Shown here one piece after another: positions 9,773 through 22,444 of a stretch of 64,000 nucleotides of DNA. Source of the DNA: Dichotomocladium elegans (Eukaryota > Mucoromycota > Mucoromycetes > Mucorales > Lichtheimiaceae). The position numbers and the translations under genes are program-made. The stretch lies in assembly GCA_025716815.1 (NCBI GenBank), contig JAIXMN010000007.1, positions 203,501 through 267,500 of the forward strand. The letters run 5' to 3'. Numbering within the stretch: the stretch's first letter is position 1; every line of letters starts with the position of its first letter. The notes beneath the pieces are model-generated. The model worked only from the letters and a program-made list of their open reading frames with translations, was not told the DNA's origin and did no database searches.

Positions 9773-12700
9773 CATAGTATTATAATATACGATAGATAGC
9801 TCAGATGCACCCACACATTTATTCCATTCATATACTCTTCCCTTTCTCCTAATAATCATGTTGCACACGTACCATTGTCATTTCCCTCTGAAAAGTCACA
9901 TGATCTAAATCGGCTACCTTCCATTCATGGAAGAATTAGTCAGCTCATTGCTGAAGTATGGTCTCATTCTCACACCTTCCCCCCCCCAACGATTTCCAAA
10001 AATAGGTGTGCTATGGATAATAAATATGTAGCACAAACTCAATCGCTCCTCTGCCGCGTGCCGCATTAATGTCATCGCCCTGGATAGCGGTCTTTTCTCT
10101 CTTTCTCTTTAAGGGGAAAAAAGTGATTCATTCAGTAGTAGCACAACAAGACACTCAATTTTACCTCTTTCCTCTGGTGGATTTGACCGGATCGTCCCTC
10201 GCAATATGTACACCAAATGAATTCCGTTTCCCCATCGGCGAAGGTTAGCGATCAGGAGCCAGTGAAAGGAATACACACACACACACACATGTACACGCAT
10301 GCATCTATTGATATCCTTAATATTGACCCCCTTCGTCACAACAACAACAACAGCAGCAACAAAAAATCATCTGGTGCATACTAGAGCTGCAATTGTTCTC
10401 CTCGCTTGCAACAAATGCGAGGCAAAGCGCAAAGAAAGGGATATGAATGCACTACGGCAAAACGCACACGCACACGCACACACACACACACTTCTCCAGA
10501 ACATGCAGACCCAATTAGAATCAGCCCATACACAACAGAGTTCTCGGCCCGGAATGGGATTAATTGCGAGATAACCTTGCAATCCGCGACGTTCCCGTCT
10601 GCAATGTTTGTCGGTGTAACAGCCAGTCGATCAGTTCATTTTTTTTGGGAGGGGGCGACAGACATCTATTGCTTCTCACATGTTCATCTGACAAAAGCGG
10701 CCTGTTCATGTACGGAATGTTCAGTACACATGGATACAGCTGTGTTTTTCTAAACAAAAAAAAAGAAGTTTTATTATTATCTAACGAAACGGGCTTTAAC
10801 TCCGTCATAGACTAATGACGTCAACTTGGCTGCGCTGTACTCATTCCTCCTCATTACATCGCAACCCCCCCCCAGTCCTGCGACACATCTTTCACTGACT
10901 CTATTAGGTCTGGAGCGGCTCAATCCGGGCGCCGATCATGGTTGTCGTACCTATTGGAACAAAAAGTCGGTTTCCCTCCCTCTCCATTTTCATCATAGTT
11001 TGCTTTGCGCTCTCAGTGGGTCCGGCGAGGTAGCCAAAAGTTCATTATTTCTGACACTACCAATTCACTCGGTGCAGAGACCACTTTACATTGTTTCCGG
11101 AATGTAGCAGAGGACGCTGTTTGCGGCGCAGAGCAAGTCCATCATGAGCGCATCTCAAAAGAAGTCGCAGGCCATCTCGCATGTCTCCCCATGGAAAAAC
11201 ACACACACGACCCTGTTTTTCGGTCGCACAAAGGAAATCTTCGAAGCACATAGTAATATAGGGTGTCATCATATCAGCAAAACCCCTCGTCTTTTCTTTA
11301 GAACTCGCAAAGTCTCCAGTTGCCTACCATCTCCCGTCGCGCGCGCTTTCTCTCGCTCTCTCTCAGAAAAAACTCATGTTCAGTTGTTCATTCCGGGCGT
11401 GGAATCACGGTACCAAAAAGCATATACGTTGACGAGGTAGTATCATCTATATGAATCGATGATGCAGTGGCACTTTTACTTTGTTGCACAGGGAATAAAA
11501 ATAGACGAGTCTGTGGTTGGCGTACCAGTACGCTGCGGAGGTGAGGATTTACGTACAGGCACTTTTGATGGTGCTACATGCAGTTATTGCGTTATGGAAA
11601 ATGCATACAGCACGATTCAATCGGTATGTAGGGTGGACCTATAGTATGTTTTATTTTCTAGCAATCTGCATACAAAAGCAAGTGTGTATTTCAATATTGT
11701 GATGGGGGAGTTTGCGGTACAGTAAACGCTTCGGGTGCGGCGTTTGGCCGCCTTGCTTTTGAGGTAGTAATAAAAAAAGGTATGTCATAAAAAACAGCTT
11801 CTCTGCTATCTTTTTCTCGTGGAAAATGGATCGTACAAGCTGTTGTGAAAGGTCTCTTTTTTCAGCCTTTCCCCCGGCAGCAAGCCGTGGTTGCTCAAAC
11901 CCGAGGCAGCTGCTACACTTGGGAAAGAAACAGATATCTCCCCCAAGTAAGTGAAACATCTGCCCACCAATACATTTCTTGTTAATTATAGCTCCTGTCC
12001 ATGAGTTAACTCTTAACATAGTACACTTGCGAAGAGAGCCATACCAGATAACGATCTACCTACGGTACCTCAGCAACCGTCTGGTCAACGCCGCTGCCTA
12101 GTGACCGATCAACGGCATCCTCGAGAAGCGGAGGTTGCCACATGTGGATCATGAGACTCTGGCTCTTTTCTGTCTACGTAACCCTGCCGACAACGCGTGT
12201 GTGCATTGCTTTTTCTGACAGGCCATCTTCATATTTCCAAAGTGGTTTCCATAGAGAGTATTTGTGGTAGTCAAAAAGCTGGAGCTCGCACAGCATATTT
12301 CCTTCAATTTTTATCCTCCGTTATCGATATCACAACGACGTTCAACCTTACTGATCCAAACTGTTCGGCCTCAAGAACGGCTCACGGTGGGATCCATGCC
12401 ATGAAGAATAAGCGATGGGAGCTTAACTACTGAAGCCGACGATGAGAAAGTGCGAAAGCGGGTGCCGTCTGCTACACTATATCTTTGTAATAACCTCGTG
12501 ATAGGCAGAGCGATCCTTCCAAACAAAACAAACACAACGTACTTTGTGTTTGTATGTCCAATGTTGCACATAATGAGGACGGACACACGATGACATCTTT
12601 GAGAAAGGATCTTCATTTTGACTACAGACGCAACCACCACAGTGACGAGTCCAGCCTGGATGGGGTGGGAGGTCCTTTTCTGCTCAGTCTGATCAGTTAC

Positions 12701-13900
12701 GTAGCATCGGTTGCATAAATCACATACTATTGTAGCATCTTCCCTCATGCTGCCAATTGTTTTGCCTTCTCTTCTTAAAGACCGCATCAACCCTCCATGT
12801 TCTTACTATGTCTCGCCATTGTTGTGGCCTCAAGCGGGGTCTTTGGGAGAGGGAGACAGGGATTTAAAAAGCAGACGATTAAACTGAACGAACAGTCAAA
12901 GTGACACTGTCCGAGCTACGTACCATAGTAATAATCCGGGAATCCAGCACAGGCATTGCACTACAGGAAATAAGATCAAATAATATCGTTCAAAACACAA
13001 AAAGAATGTTGCATAATATTATGCGAAATTGTCGTATCACCAGCTAAAAGGATTTCGTTAATCAACAGAAAACATCCTCTTTACATTTTGACTTGCCAAC
13101 CCGGCTTACACCAGGCGAATCCAGATGTGCACATGGCGGTAACCATAGCGGAGGACCGGTTGGTGCGGATTAAGCAACGGCACCGGCGTACTGCGGTGGA
13201 AGCAACGCCAACGCCGCGACAGAGACAGGCACTGACAATGCAAAAAGCAATAAAAGGAGGGGGTGGCCCTGCCCGATGGCAGCCAAATCGCGGCCCACAC
13301 CGGGTGATGCGATTCTGTTTTGGCATCTCTTTCATGGCTCATCAAGCACGGGTGCGATTGGTCAATCTACAAGGACAGACAGTATTAGATTCAAATAACA
13401 AGCAAGTCGATATAAAGATTCATACCGGATAACCCATGGAAAAGAGACCAAAGACAATGCTGAATCAAGTACCATGATGTACTAGATGTTATTCTCCTTC
13501 AGAAGAATTACATCAACCACTCGTGTCGCTACTATTTTACAATGATTCTTGTTTATCAGACTACAGTTTTGTTGCAGACAAGGTTAAACGGGCCCTTTGA
13601 TTTCTTCACTTTCTAATCTGATGGTCAAGATACACACAGGTGATGACTCGGCTGCAAACAATTGCATCAAGGGTAATGTGACAAGCGAACTGACATTGGT
13701 TGGTTACGAGGCTGCAAAAGAGTCCGTTTTATGTTGCAGTTGCCCATGGGCTGCATATTAACCACGATTGCATCAAACTTGTTGTCTCATATCAATGAAT
13801 ATATGTGTGAGTATACAGTTATTATCAATGAGAAACAAACATTCACTCCACAAAGAACTCACACCATGCCAAAGCCCTTTATCATCGTTTCACTGGTGAA
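9773..13900. other. Long gene-poor region
   Basis: No conserved protein could be read on either strand. It contains CA-rich microsatellites (about 10271-10290 and 10463-10492) and an AAC run (about 10339-10362). The longest open stretch is a 139-codon frame on the minus strand at 12371-12790, with unusual Cys-rich and low-similarity content. Bases about 13075-13160 resemble 30440-30520 (shared CATCC..TTTACA.TTT.ACTT.CCAACCCGG and a later CACATG..AATAACCAT-like block), so part of the region belongs to a dispersed repeat. Confidence 0.5.
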
Positions 13901-14049
13901 TTGTTCTATACAATCAGACAAGTGACCTTCACACGTCCTATCGTAGAATTATTTCCTAGGTACGAGCCAATATTACATGGTTGCATATCGGAGTAATGCT
14001 CATATACATAACGTGATGGTCTCTGTAGAATTATCACAATTCGGATCAT

Positions 14050-15094
14050 AGCCTTTTTCCCGTTACAGCAGTTAATTAAGCACCTGTAAGAATGAGAGAT
14101 GGATTTTTTGAAATCGCTCAACTTTAAGCTATTTGATGTTTCACTGATTCGGGTCATCCGTGTCTCACTTTCCAAGAACCTATTACGTTATAATTTGCTC
14201 TTCACAACCGACCAAAACTGTTCAGTAGAATTGGGTTCAGCCGAGTAGGGCGAAAGGTAGGCGCATCGATAGCCTCTCCCTTATGAATAGACTCGTTATC
14301 CATTACCAAATAATGGTCCTTTCGCATGGTCATACTTAATCCATTCATCCATGGTAGCCGTAAGAAAGCTGAGATCATACTCCAGTTACGGTTCCTCTGC
14401 TTGGAGCTATGGACTGCCCCGCTCCTTTTTTTTTGGCTGGTGATTGTGGGAGTCTCAAGCTACATTTTATAATATCGGTGCCAAAATTGCTCTCTCAAGA
14501 AGGTAGTTATTATCGCTCTTGTTTTTGACACTGTAACTACTGCAGAAATCGCTTTCTTGGACCCTTGCCATGCTGCACTTGATGTTAATGCTGTATGACA
14601 CGCAGATCTACCAGTGAAGACACCATTTTCTCTATATAGTCAATGTCAATCACGTCTGATTGACGCACCCGGTCAAGACACTCTTGAATCTTTGCGTCGC
14701 TATTTCTGTCTACAGGCTGAAACGGATCCTTTTTCAATGACATTTTCATAAATCGATGCAGCGCTGTTTTTACGATACCCTCAAATCTCTGGAGCAACTG
14801 CTCCATCAGTTGTTCTAGGACAATTGACGGACTCTCATCAACCTATTCTAAAACAGCGCTCTTATAGCACGCTCTTCGTTGGAAACACGCAAAAGACCTC
14901 TGCCTCTATGTACGGTCCTTAAAAACGCCGTCAGAGTCCTTTTCGTACTGTGATGTCCGTTGCTGAGCAGAGCGAACATGGATTCCTAGCTGATTTGCAG
15001 CAACAGATGCACTCAAGACCTTCTCAAACACCCGTTTGATTTTATCTTTGTCGATGGACATTGTGTCACCACGCTTGAAGTCTGCTTCTACCAT
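14050..15094 (-). pseudogene. Decayed Tc1/mariner-like transposase
   Basis: Read on the minus strand, four pieces in three frames line up in the order of one Tc1-type transposase. The helix-turn-helix segment is at 15094-14906 (SASVAANQLGIHVRSAQ). The linker is at 14806-14585 (FQPVDRNSDAKIQECLDRV). The DDE core is at about 14460-14210, with a MDNESIH catalytic-Asp segment and a shifted version of LNPIEQFWS. The C-terminal tail is at about 14175-14060 (TRMTRISETSNSLKLSDF and ISHSYRCL). Frameshifts and stops between the pieces mean no functional protein. It is the most complete of four relics of this family in the window and can serve as the local reference copy. Confidence 0.8.
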
Positions 15095-15516
15095 ATGAAT
15101 CCGTTCGTTGAGAATATGTGTGGCAACAAGCTCAGGGTTAACCCCTGAAAGACTTTATACGCAGATAGTCAAGGTGAGAAGAGATAGATTGGAGAGAGAA
15201 CATTCCCCTTCAGTGACACATCCCATAGGTTCAGGGCAGCCATGCTCATCCACGGCATAGCCTTGACCGTCCTCGTAAAAAAAATAGATTGCTCATTTCC
15301 GAATGTAAATTGGGTATAAAAAGAAAGGGCAAAAAGCTGACTAACATGTACAAGAGATGAAAGGACTTTTGTGCGACATCTTTCGCTATGAATGCGACAT
15401 TGGCATTATCATCACGCGTAAAGATTTCTGAGACTTCAGAATTGCTAGGACACGACTTTGGTTACGAAGGGCAACGGACGTGATCTAGATACCCATTCCT
15501 TGAGAAAAATAGATTC

Positions 15517-16042
15517 CTATAATGGTGAGCACCTTCTAATGAGCCGTTCCAAAGCTCTTACGGTGTATTCAAGAAAATAACCACATCCGTAATGTGCAAG
15601 ATGATAAACACCACTTTCCATAGAGCGATCTAGTTGCATGGCAAATCTTATTTGGCTCCGCGGCAGTAGCACCAAATCTTCGACTTCTACGCAGGCAAAT
15701 CGAAACCCGGTATTCACAGACTTGAGCTGAGCAGTTGACGTACGTACATGGTCCAGCCAACTTGATATTATAACGCAACAAGAACATATACAAATGAATG
15801 GCGTAGAGAGTGGAATGCCGTCGATGATTGAGAAAAGTTTTTGCCTGATCCAACAATCAAAATTGGCAGTCTGAGAAATGATCGAATCCGTACAGATCGC
15901 CATATGTTACGCCCTGATTTTGAGGATCAACGGGCCACTGCGTTGGTATATCAAACTGAATATTGTGCTTATTGGCGGGGGCGAAACAATAACTGTGCAT
16001 CAGTATCTGATGGCGAAGGTTGCTATATACGCACGTATGCAT
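15517..16042 (-). other. Unclassified decayed open frames upstream of the Tc1 relic
   Basis: Two overlapping minus-strand frames, 16042-15857 and 15903-15517, run into each other with a shift near 15860. Together they spell a protein-like stretch (WPVDPQNQGVTYGDLYGFDH, then RFAMQLDRSMESGVYHLAHY and CGYFLEYTVRALERLIRR). I do not recognise the family. It could be a relic of an accessory transposon gene or of a host gene. No start, intron or intact frame supports a live gene. Confidence 0.3.
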
Positions 16043-16649
16043 GTAAAATAAGTCAATACCAAGTTGCGCAGACTTTGGCTTTGCGGACAGACACCGATCA
16101 TATGATAAACGCTTTGTCTAAGCGTACCTGCATTACAACTTAAAAAGGACAACCGTGGAAAAACATTGTAACAAGACACCAAATCGTGACAGAAGCTCAG
16201 CTTCCCTTATGATTCAAGAGTCAATTGACGAGATTTTGTCCGTCGTATTTCATAAAGGGAGTGGGTGTGGAAAAAAAAAAAGACCATCACCGTATAATCA
16301 ATAGATCTCGGGTTCAAAAAACCACTGCTACTGTCGTTACCGGATAGCCGGAATTGCCCACAGATTTTTTATGTATTCAGCTACGGCTGTCTAAACAAAA
16401 CAAAAAAAAAAATAGATTCGATCGGTTTGCCTGCCTTGGGACCGGGGAGAGGACGTTAAAAAAAGTGCGCGGATCTTCGGTAATTCGGAGGAATGACGGA
16501 CCGTGTTAAACCATCTATTGTCCCGTAAGAGCGACGATAGATTCCAATCAGGGAGCTTTTGTGTAATGATGCTGATCACATAAATAAAACTCTTCCGGAC
16601 GGACGGACGGTCCTCAAGCACTCCCCATTGTTGATCTCTCCTTCTCACC

Positions 16650-18863
16650 ATGGATCAAGGAACAGCCACAGAGCCAACCATCAACGGATCAGATTGCTCA
16701 ATCGCGTCCAGGCCATCGATCCAAGGAAAAGAGCACATGAGCAGCAGCACCACCGCCACCACGACCCCCGTGAATGAGAAAAATGCATCGGGCCTTGAGA
16801 ACAAGATCGATCTTACTCCGGAGAAGACGACCCAAGACCCATCACGGTTGGGGCGCTTGCGAGTCTTTTTCTTATACATCGGTCTGTTTCTATCCCTGTT
16901 TACGATTTCCATTCAAGCAACGGTCATTGCTCCGGCCATGACGAGGATTGCTACAGACCTAAACGATGTCGCAAACCAGACATGGATTGCAACCGGCTAT
17001 CTTATTGCTGTAATTTCGCTGCAGCCTCTTGCAGGAAAGGTAAAAAAAAGAAATAGTCAGATAGATGAAGGGAGAGAGAGAGACAGAGAGAGAGTGTGTG
17101 TGTATAAGATCAACGCTCGCTCATCGTTTTGAGGACATGTGTCTCTGTAGCTCTCGGACATCTTCGGCCGCAAACCAATCTTCCTCACCGGCCTCTCGAT
17201 TTTTAGCATCGGCTCCTTATCCTGCGCTCTCACACCCACAATGAACGGATTGATTGCCGGAAGAACCGTGCAGGGCTTCGGTGCCAGCTGCATTATGCCC
17301 ATGATCTTTGTCATTACCACCGATATCACGGCTCTTGAAAAACGTCCGCGGATCAATTCCATGCTCTCAGCCATGTTTGGACTTGGAAGCGTGGTAGGAC
17401 CACTCCTCGGCGGTGCTTTTGTGGATTATGTGTACGTATCCTATCGCAAACATATGCAATCTGGGATTCCAACAACGGATGTACTCTGTTCCTCTGACAC
17501 CTATGTAGGACGTGGCGATGGGATTTCTGGCTCTTCTTGATCCTCGGCAGCTCCTCTACTATCATCGTAGGCGCCCTTCTTACTGAGTCCAACGTGGCAC
17601 TGAATCGAGAGGAGAGCATGCTGGCCAAGCTCAAACGTGTTGATCTGCTCGGCAGTCTGCTCGTCATTGGCACGATTTGTTGTCTCCTGCTCGGACTTAA
17701 CTGGGGAAACATAGTAGGTGTCGTGTTTAACAAGTAACATGTCGATCGACCCATATATATTGATCCGTTTGTTCTACTGTGCCCGACGTAGTACGGCTGG
17801 AAAAGTGCGCACGCCATTGCACCGTTTGTCGTCGCAGGAGTTACTCTGATCATGCTTGGTATTGTGGAGACAAGAGTGGCAAAGGAACCAGTAAGCGTTG
17901 ATATATATGTATGTATATATAAGATAGAGCTAGTTAGTCATCCGCGGTGGCATGCACATACATAGATTCTCCCACCAAGCCTTCTTGGCAACTGGCGCAT
18001 TTTGGTGCTATACCTTTACATCTGTTGCATTGGTCTAGGCTTCGTGGGCACTCTGTTCTACGGCCCCATCACATACCAGGCCATCTTTGGCGCAAATAGT
18101 ATGGAGTCCGGGATTCGACTGATCCCTTACATGGGCGGGCTCATCGTCGGAGCAGCCTTCGGGGGTGCGATGGTCGCAAGATTCCCCTATCCCAAAATTT
18201 TTCTGCTCGCAGGCAGCTCCCTTTCGGTCCTCGGCTATGGACTCTTCCAGCTCGTCAACATGAACTCTAACTGGGGTCACCAAGCCGCTTTCTTTATTTT
18301 TGCTGGTATTGTATCGAGGGGCAGATCATCACGCACGCGCGTACTCACACACATATGTTCTGGCGGCAGGCCTTGGCTTCGGTCTATCCCAGCAAAATAC
18401 CATTCTGTCCGTCCAGTCGCTCGCAAGCAAAGGGGACATTGCGATTGCCACTGCTCTGGTAAGTGTGTGTGCGTGTGTGAAACGGAACGACACAGAGTGC
18501 ATTCCTGTTTGCTTATCATGGTTACAGGTCAGCTTTTTTATGCTGATGGCACCGGCCATTGGTCTGGCAGTCTACCAGGCCCTTTTCGGCGCATTTGTGA
18601 AAGCTCAGTTCAAGGGACTCCCGTCCGAGGCGCTCGCAGTCGCACTGCAGTATCATGTCGACAAGAACTATCTCTTCATCGGAAAGCTTCCGGAACAATA
18701 CGTCCTGGTCATCAAGACCGCTTACATGCAAGCCTTAAAACATATCTTCATTCCACCCATCGTCGCCGCTGGCCTTGCTCTTATTTTTGCCACGGTTATG
18801 CCGAACGTGCGCTGGGGAAGTTCACCCACACCCAAGGAAAATGGGGCCAAATCAGATGTTTAG
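16650..18863 (+). CDS. MFS drug:H+ antiporter-type transporter (DHA2-like)
   Basis: Seven exons (16650-17039, 17151-17431, 17509-17713, 17792-17890, 17966-18305, 18370-18458, 18528-18863) give 579 aa. About 70 hydrophilic Ser/Thr-rich residues precede the first membrane helix (LRVFFLYIGLFLSLFTISIQ). The loop 2-3 signature LSDIFGRKP is at about 131-139. The antiporter motif C in helix 5 reads SVVGPLLGGAFVD (about 211-223), followed by TWRWDFWLF, where the DHA2 family has a WRW-F-N type motif. Helices then continue to about residue 560, consistent with 14 segments. Motif C marks proton-coupled exporters, so it probably exports a small molecule from the plasma or vacuolar membrane. The substrate cannot be inferred. 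Neighbours are not biosynthetic genes, so there is no sign of a toxin cluster. Confidence 0.92.
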
Positions 18864-19197
18864 AGACTTATGCAACACCCCCCCAAAAAAAGACAATAGA
18901 GACACCTTATTTCTTGTACTAGTTAGTTCCACCTATTTTGTACTGTATACCTACTCTATGCATTTCTAATTCATATGTTACACTTAAAATCGCCGGCTTC
19001 TATACTCACTTCATCTTGCCCATCAAATCAAAAGGGTTTGAGGCCGACAGAAAAAAATATTAGGGGCATCGCAGCGCTGCAATTTTTTTTATTTGCATCG
19101 TTGGGCATTTGCAAGATAAAAAAAAAGGGAGGAAGCATGCATGCGTGCGTCTGTGTCTTTTTTTTTTTGTAGGAAGGCCAGTCCACGTGACAGACGC

Positions 19198-19826
19198 TTA
19201 GAAGACGAGAGCAGCGCCCTTGGTCTTCTTGTCACCACCCAACTCGAAGTGCTTGCAGCGCTTGAGAGGAAGCTGCATCTTGTACTTGCAGGCTATATTA
19301 CATCATTCAAAACCTCCCTTCCCATCAGCAAAAACTCATGCGCGCACATACACACACACACACACCCAGCGCCACCAAAGCCCTGTGTTTCCCTTTCTCT
19401 CTCTCTTTCTCCTTACCGGTGCACTCAAGACGAAGGACAATCTTCTTGGTGGTCTTGGCCTTCTTGTGGAAAATAGGCTTGGTCTGACCACCATAACCAG
19501 ACTGCTTGCGGTCGTAACGTCTCTTACCCTGAGCGTACAAGGAAGCCTTGCCGGTCTTGTACTGGGTGACCTTGTGGGGGGTGTGCTTGCGGCACTTCTT
19601 GCCCTTGCAGTAGGTGTTTCTGGTCTTGGGGATGTTGACCTAAAATCATGCCACACGCACACCACGATTTTTAGTCATTCAATGTCGATTATCGGCGCGG
19701 AAAAAAAGCAGTCGTTTGCAACACGAATAGGGTTATATTATAATATGTCGTTCATGTCTGCTTGCTGTCTCTGCTTGGATGGGATGGGATGGAATGGGAT
19801 GGATGGATGGATGCATCGCTTACCAT
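19198..19826 (-). CDS. RPL42: 60S ribosomal protein eL42 (L36a/L44)
   Basis: Three coding exons (19826-19824, 19639-19417, 19292-19198) give 106 aa, exactly the usual length. The protein sits near the ribosomal E site. Recognisable stretches are [52 protein letters not shown] and the C-terminal [14 protein letters not shown]. The zinc-ribbon cysteines are present. The first coding exon is the ATG alone, followed directly by GTAAGC, and the next exon begins with Val2. This layout is common in ribosomal-protein genes. Intron 1 (about 184 nt) was checked for box C/D snoRNA motifs and none was clear. Intron 1 also holds ATGG-type short repeats. Confidence 0.95.
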
Positions 19827-20139
19827 GGCGTCTAGTACCAGAAAAGAGAAAGTGCCCTGGATTGCCAGCTAAGGCTGAGCTGGTATGCCCGCACAGCACG
19901 CCACCCTCGCCTCTCCCCCCCCCGAAAACTCCCCGCCCCGGTGCGGTGCATGCACCCCCAACCCCTTCCGGGAGCTCGCGTCATACAAACGCCGCTTTTC
20001 GCCCTTTCCCTCGCTTTGTTCATAGAAAGAAAAGGGTACGCGCCCCATGGTCTTGGTAAGCTTTTCTTCGTTGACGATGCATTTACACGGGAGACCAAAG
20101 ATATTCCAATTAAAAATAGAAATAATTTTACCACATTGC

Positions 20140-20600
20140 ATGTCGACATGTCTGAGGCTGACGAACAAAATGAATGGGCAGGATTGCCTCGTCATTTATA
20201 TGCGGCAAGGATGAAAATTTCCATTGTTTGAGGGCGTTACTGGAGAGAGAGAGAGAAAAGTGTGGCGTAATGCCAGAAAGCAATTCATGACAAATAACCG
20301 TGCATTTGAACAAAAATCAAAATGTTTGAACAGCTCTCAGTGATGCGACACGACGATTCAACTTTGTTATTTTTCTTAGCGCCGTGTGTGGAAAAAGTGA
20401 GTATGTATCTATCCAGTCGCTCAATCCGAGCCATGACTTCCTTGATGTTCCGATGTAAACTAGGGGTGGAGGAACGATAAAATTACGTCTCTCCTGTTCC
20501 GGTCATCGTCTTCCTTTCAAAAAAATTTCCACATCCTCAGGATCATTCGATAAGCCTGCATAGTCGATTATGCAAAGCCTAACTTTTTTTGTGCAAGTGA
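20140..20600 (+). repeat. Partial copy A of an unclassified dispersed repeat
   Basis: Aligned by eye with 27000-27520 in the same orientation. Shared blocks include GACGAACAAAATGA..GGGCAGGATT (about 20160), GATGCGACAC..TTGTTATTTTTCTTA (about 20342) and CATTCGATAAGCCTGC..TCGATTATGCAAAGCC (about 20545). Similarity stops just before the 3' end of the G6PD gene. No protein is readable. Its class is unknown. Confidence 0.7.
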
Positions 20601-20708
20601 GAGAGATGAGAGGATGCTAAGAAAGAAAAAGGGCGGGGGGGGGCGGGGATGATGTTATGAACATATGTTTTGCAGAGGCGTGTGCGTGTTGGTGCATGAT
20701 AATGGCAG

Positions 20709-22444
20709 TTAGAGCTTATGCGTATGTTCAGGGGCGACACTCTGCACGGGCCAGGTATAGTTTGCATTGGCGCGATCATATCCGTATTTCCGGATGAAGG
20801 CGTCTAGCTGAGCGGGGCCGCGAGAACCATAGGGGTAGGTCGCGAGCGAAAGGGCCTGGTTTTTATCGATCTGGTGAAGAAGAGGGGTAAATATTTTCCA
20901 GGCGGCCTCGAGTTCGTCGTCACGCACAAAGTTGGAGTGGTCATTCCGTAAGACGTCGAGAATAAGGGACTCGTAAGCGTCTGGTATGGACATGTCCGTA
21001 AAGCGGTCATGGTAGGTGAGGTCGAGGTCGGATTGGAGGGTTTGGTATGAGAGGCCGGGTTCCTTGTTGTTGAATTTGATGTAGACCGCCTCCTGCGGCT
21101 GGACGCGCATGACGAGCTCGTTGCGAGGCGTGCCTTTGTAGAGCGAGCCGGATGTGTTGTGGAACTGAATGCGGATCTCGACCTTTGCATCATCAAGGGC
21201 CTTACCGGCCTTGAGGATGAACGGCACACCCTCCCAGCGCTCATTCTGGATCCAGAGCGTCAGCGCCGCAAACGTAGGCGTCTTGCTTTGCTTGTTCTTC
21301 AGCGTCGGGTCCTCGAGATAGCCAGGCTTCCCCTTTGCGCCGGTGTACTGAGCAAGGAGCACGTCCTCCATCACCACCGGTGGGATGCATTTCAGCACCT
21401 TCACCTTTTCGTCGCGAATCGCCTCAGCCTCGGTTGAGATGGGTCGTTCCATGGCAATCAATGAGAGCACCTGGAGAAGATCTATTGTGGGGGAGGGAGG
21501 GGAAAGGTTTGGGATGGAGAATGGGTGGGATGGGCGCCTCATGCGGGTTACCCTGGGCTCATTCCCCTTCGAAGCTCAAACTTACGGTTCTGAATCACAT
21601 CACGAATGATGCCAAAGTCATCGAAATAGCCACCCCGCCCTTCGGTTCCAAAAGGCTCCTTGAATGTGATCTGGACATTGTCGATGGATTTGCGATCCCA
21701 TGCCTGGCTAAAAAAGATATTTGCAAAGCGCAGCGGCAGAATGTTCTTGACCATTTCCTTGCCGAGATAATGGTCAATACGGTAGATCTCGTCTTCGGTG
21801 AACAAGGCACCGAGGGCTTCGCCAAGGGCTTTAGAACTCGCGCTGTCCATCCCGAAGGGCTTCTCGACAATCAGCCGGTTGATTCCATCCTCGGCGTAGA
21901 CGTTTTTGCGGATGCCCTGCGCAACCGGAACAAAGACGGAGGGCGGAAGAGCCATGTAGAAAATGCGATGTTTTCTTTGACCCTGGCCGATATGCCGTTC
22001 GACCTCGTTCTGATTGAGATAGACACGGAGGGACTGCCAGGACGCGTCGTTGTCGTAAAGGCCTGCATGGTAGCTCGTGATGGCCTTGAAGCCAGCAAGT
22101 TCAGCCGGGTCTGCATTCGTGATGTACTGCGTCACGCGGCTCAGGTAGTCCTCGTGGGTCATCTTCGTCCGTGCATAGCCGACAATGTGTGTGTTGGCCG
22201 GGAGGAAGCCTTTGCGAAACAGCTTGAAGAGCGCAGGGTATGTCTTCTTCTTCGCCAAGTCGCCAGAGGCGCCAAGGACTAATGTTGGGGTTATTTTTGT
22301 GAGTGTGGGGGTGGAACGCGTCAAAAAAAATTAGGGTTTGGGGTAAAAAACAAAGTTTGTTATTGTTTATGTACCAACGATGGTGGCATAACCATTGAGC
22401 TCTTTCGCTACTTGCGCTTGGATTTCTTGTGCAGGTGTTGGCAT
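20709..22444 (-). CDS. ZWF1: Glucose-6-phosphate 1-dehydrogenase
   Basis: Three exons (22444-22375, 22278-21586, 21481-20709) give 511 aa, normal for the family. It oxidises glucose-6-phosphate to 6-phosphogluconolactone and makes cytosolic NADPH, the entry step of the oxidative pentose phosphate pathway. The NADP-binding motif GASGDLA is at about 26-32. The substrate-binding/catalytic motif RIDHYLGKE is at about 190. VEKPFG, YRIDHYLGKEMVKNIL and FKEPFGTEGRGGYFD are all present. The 23-residue first exon (MPTPAQEIQAQ) supplies the N-terminus, and its junction restores the glycine-rich loop. NADPH supply for lipid synthesis fits an oleaginous fungus, but that link is inference. Confidence 0.96.

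Noticed and set aside
12371..12790. 139-codon minus-strand open frame
   Set aside because: No conserved motif, unusual composition, no splice or promoter context. It sits in a repeat-rich gap.
19640..19823. eL42 intron 1 as a host for a box C/D snoRNA
   Set aside because: No paired C (RTGATGA) and D (CTGA) boxes were found.
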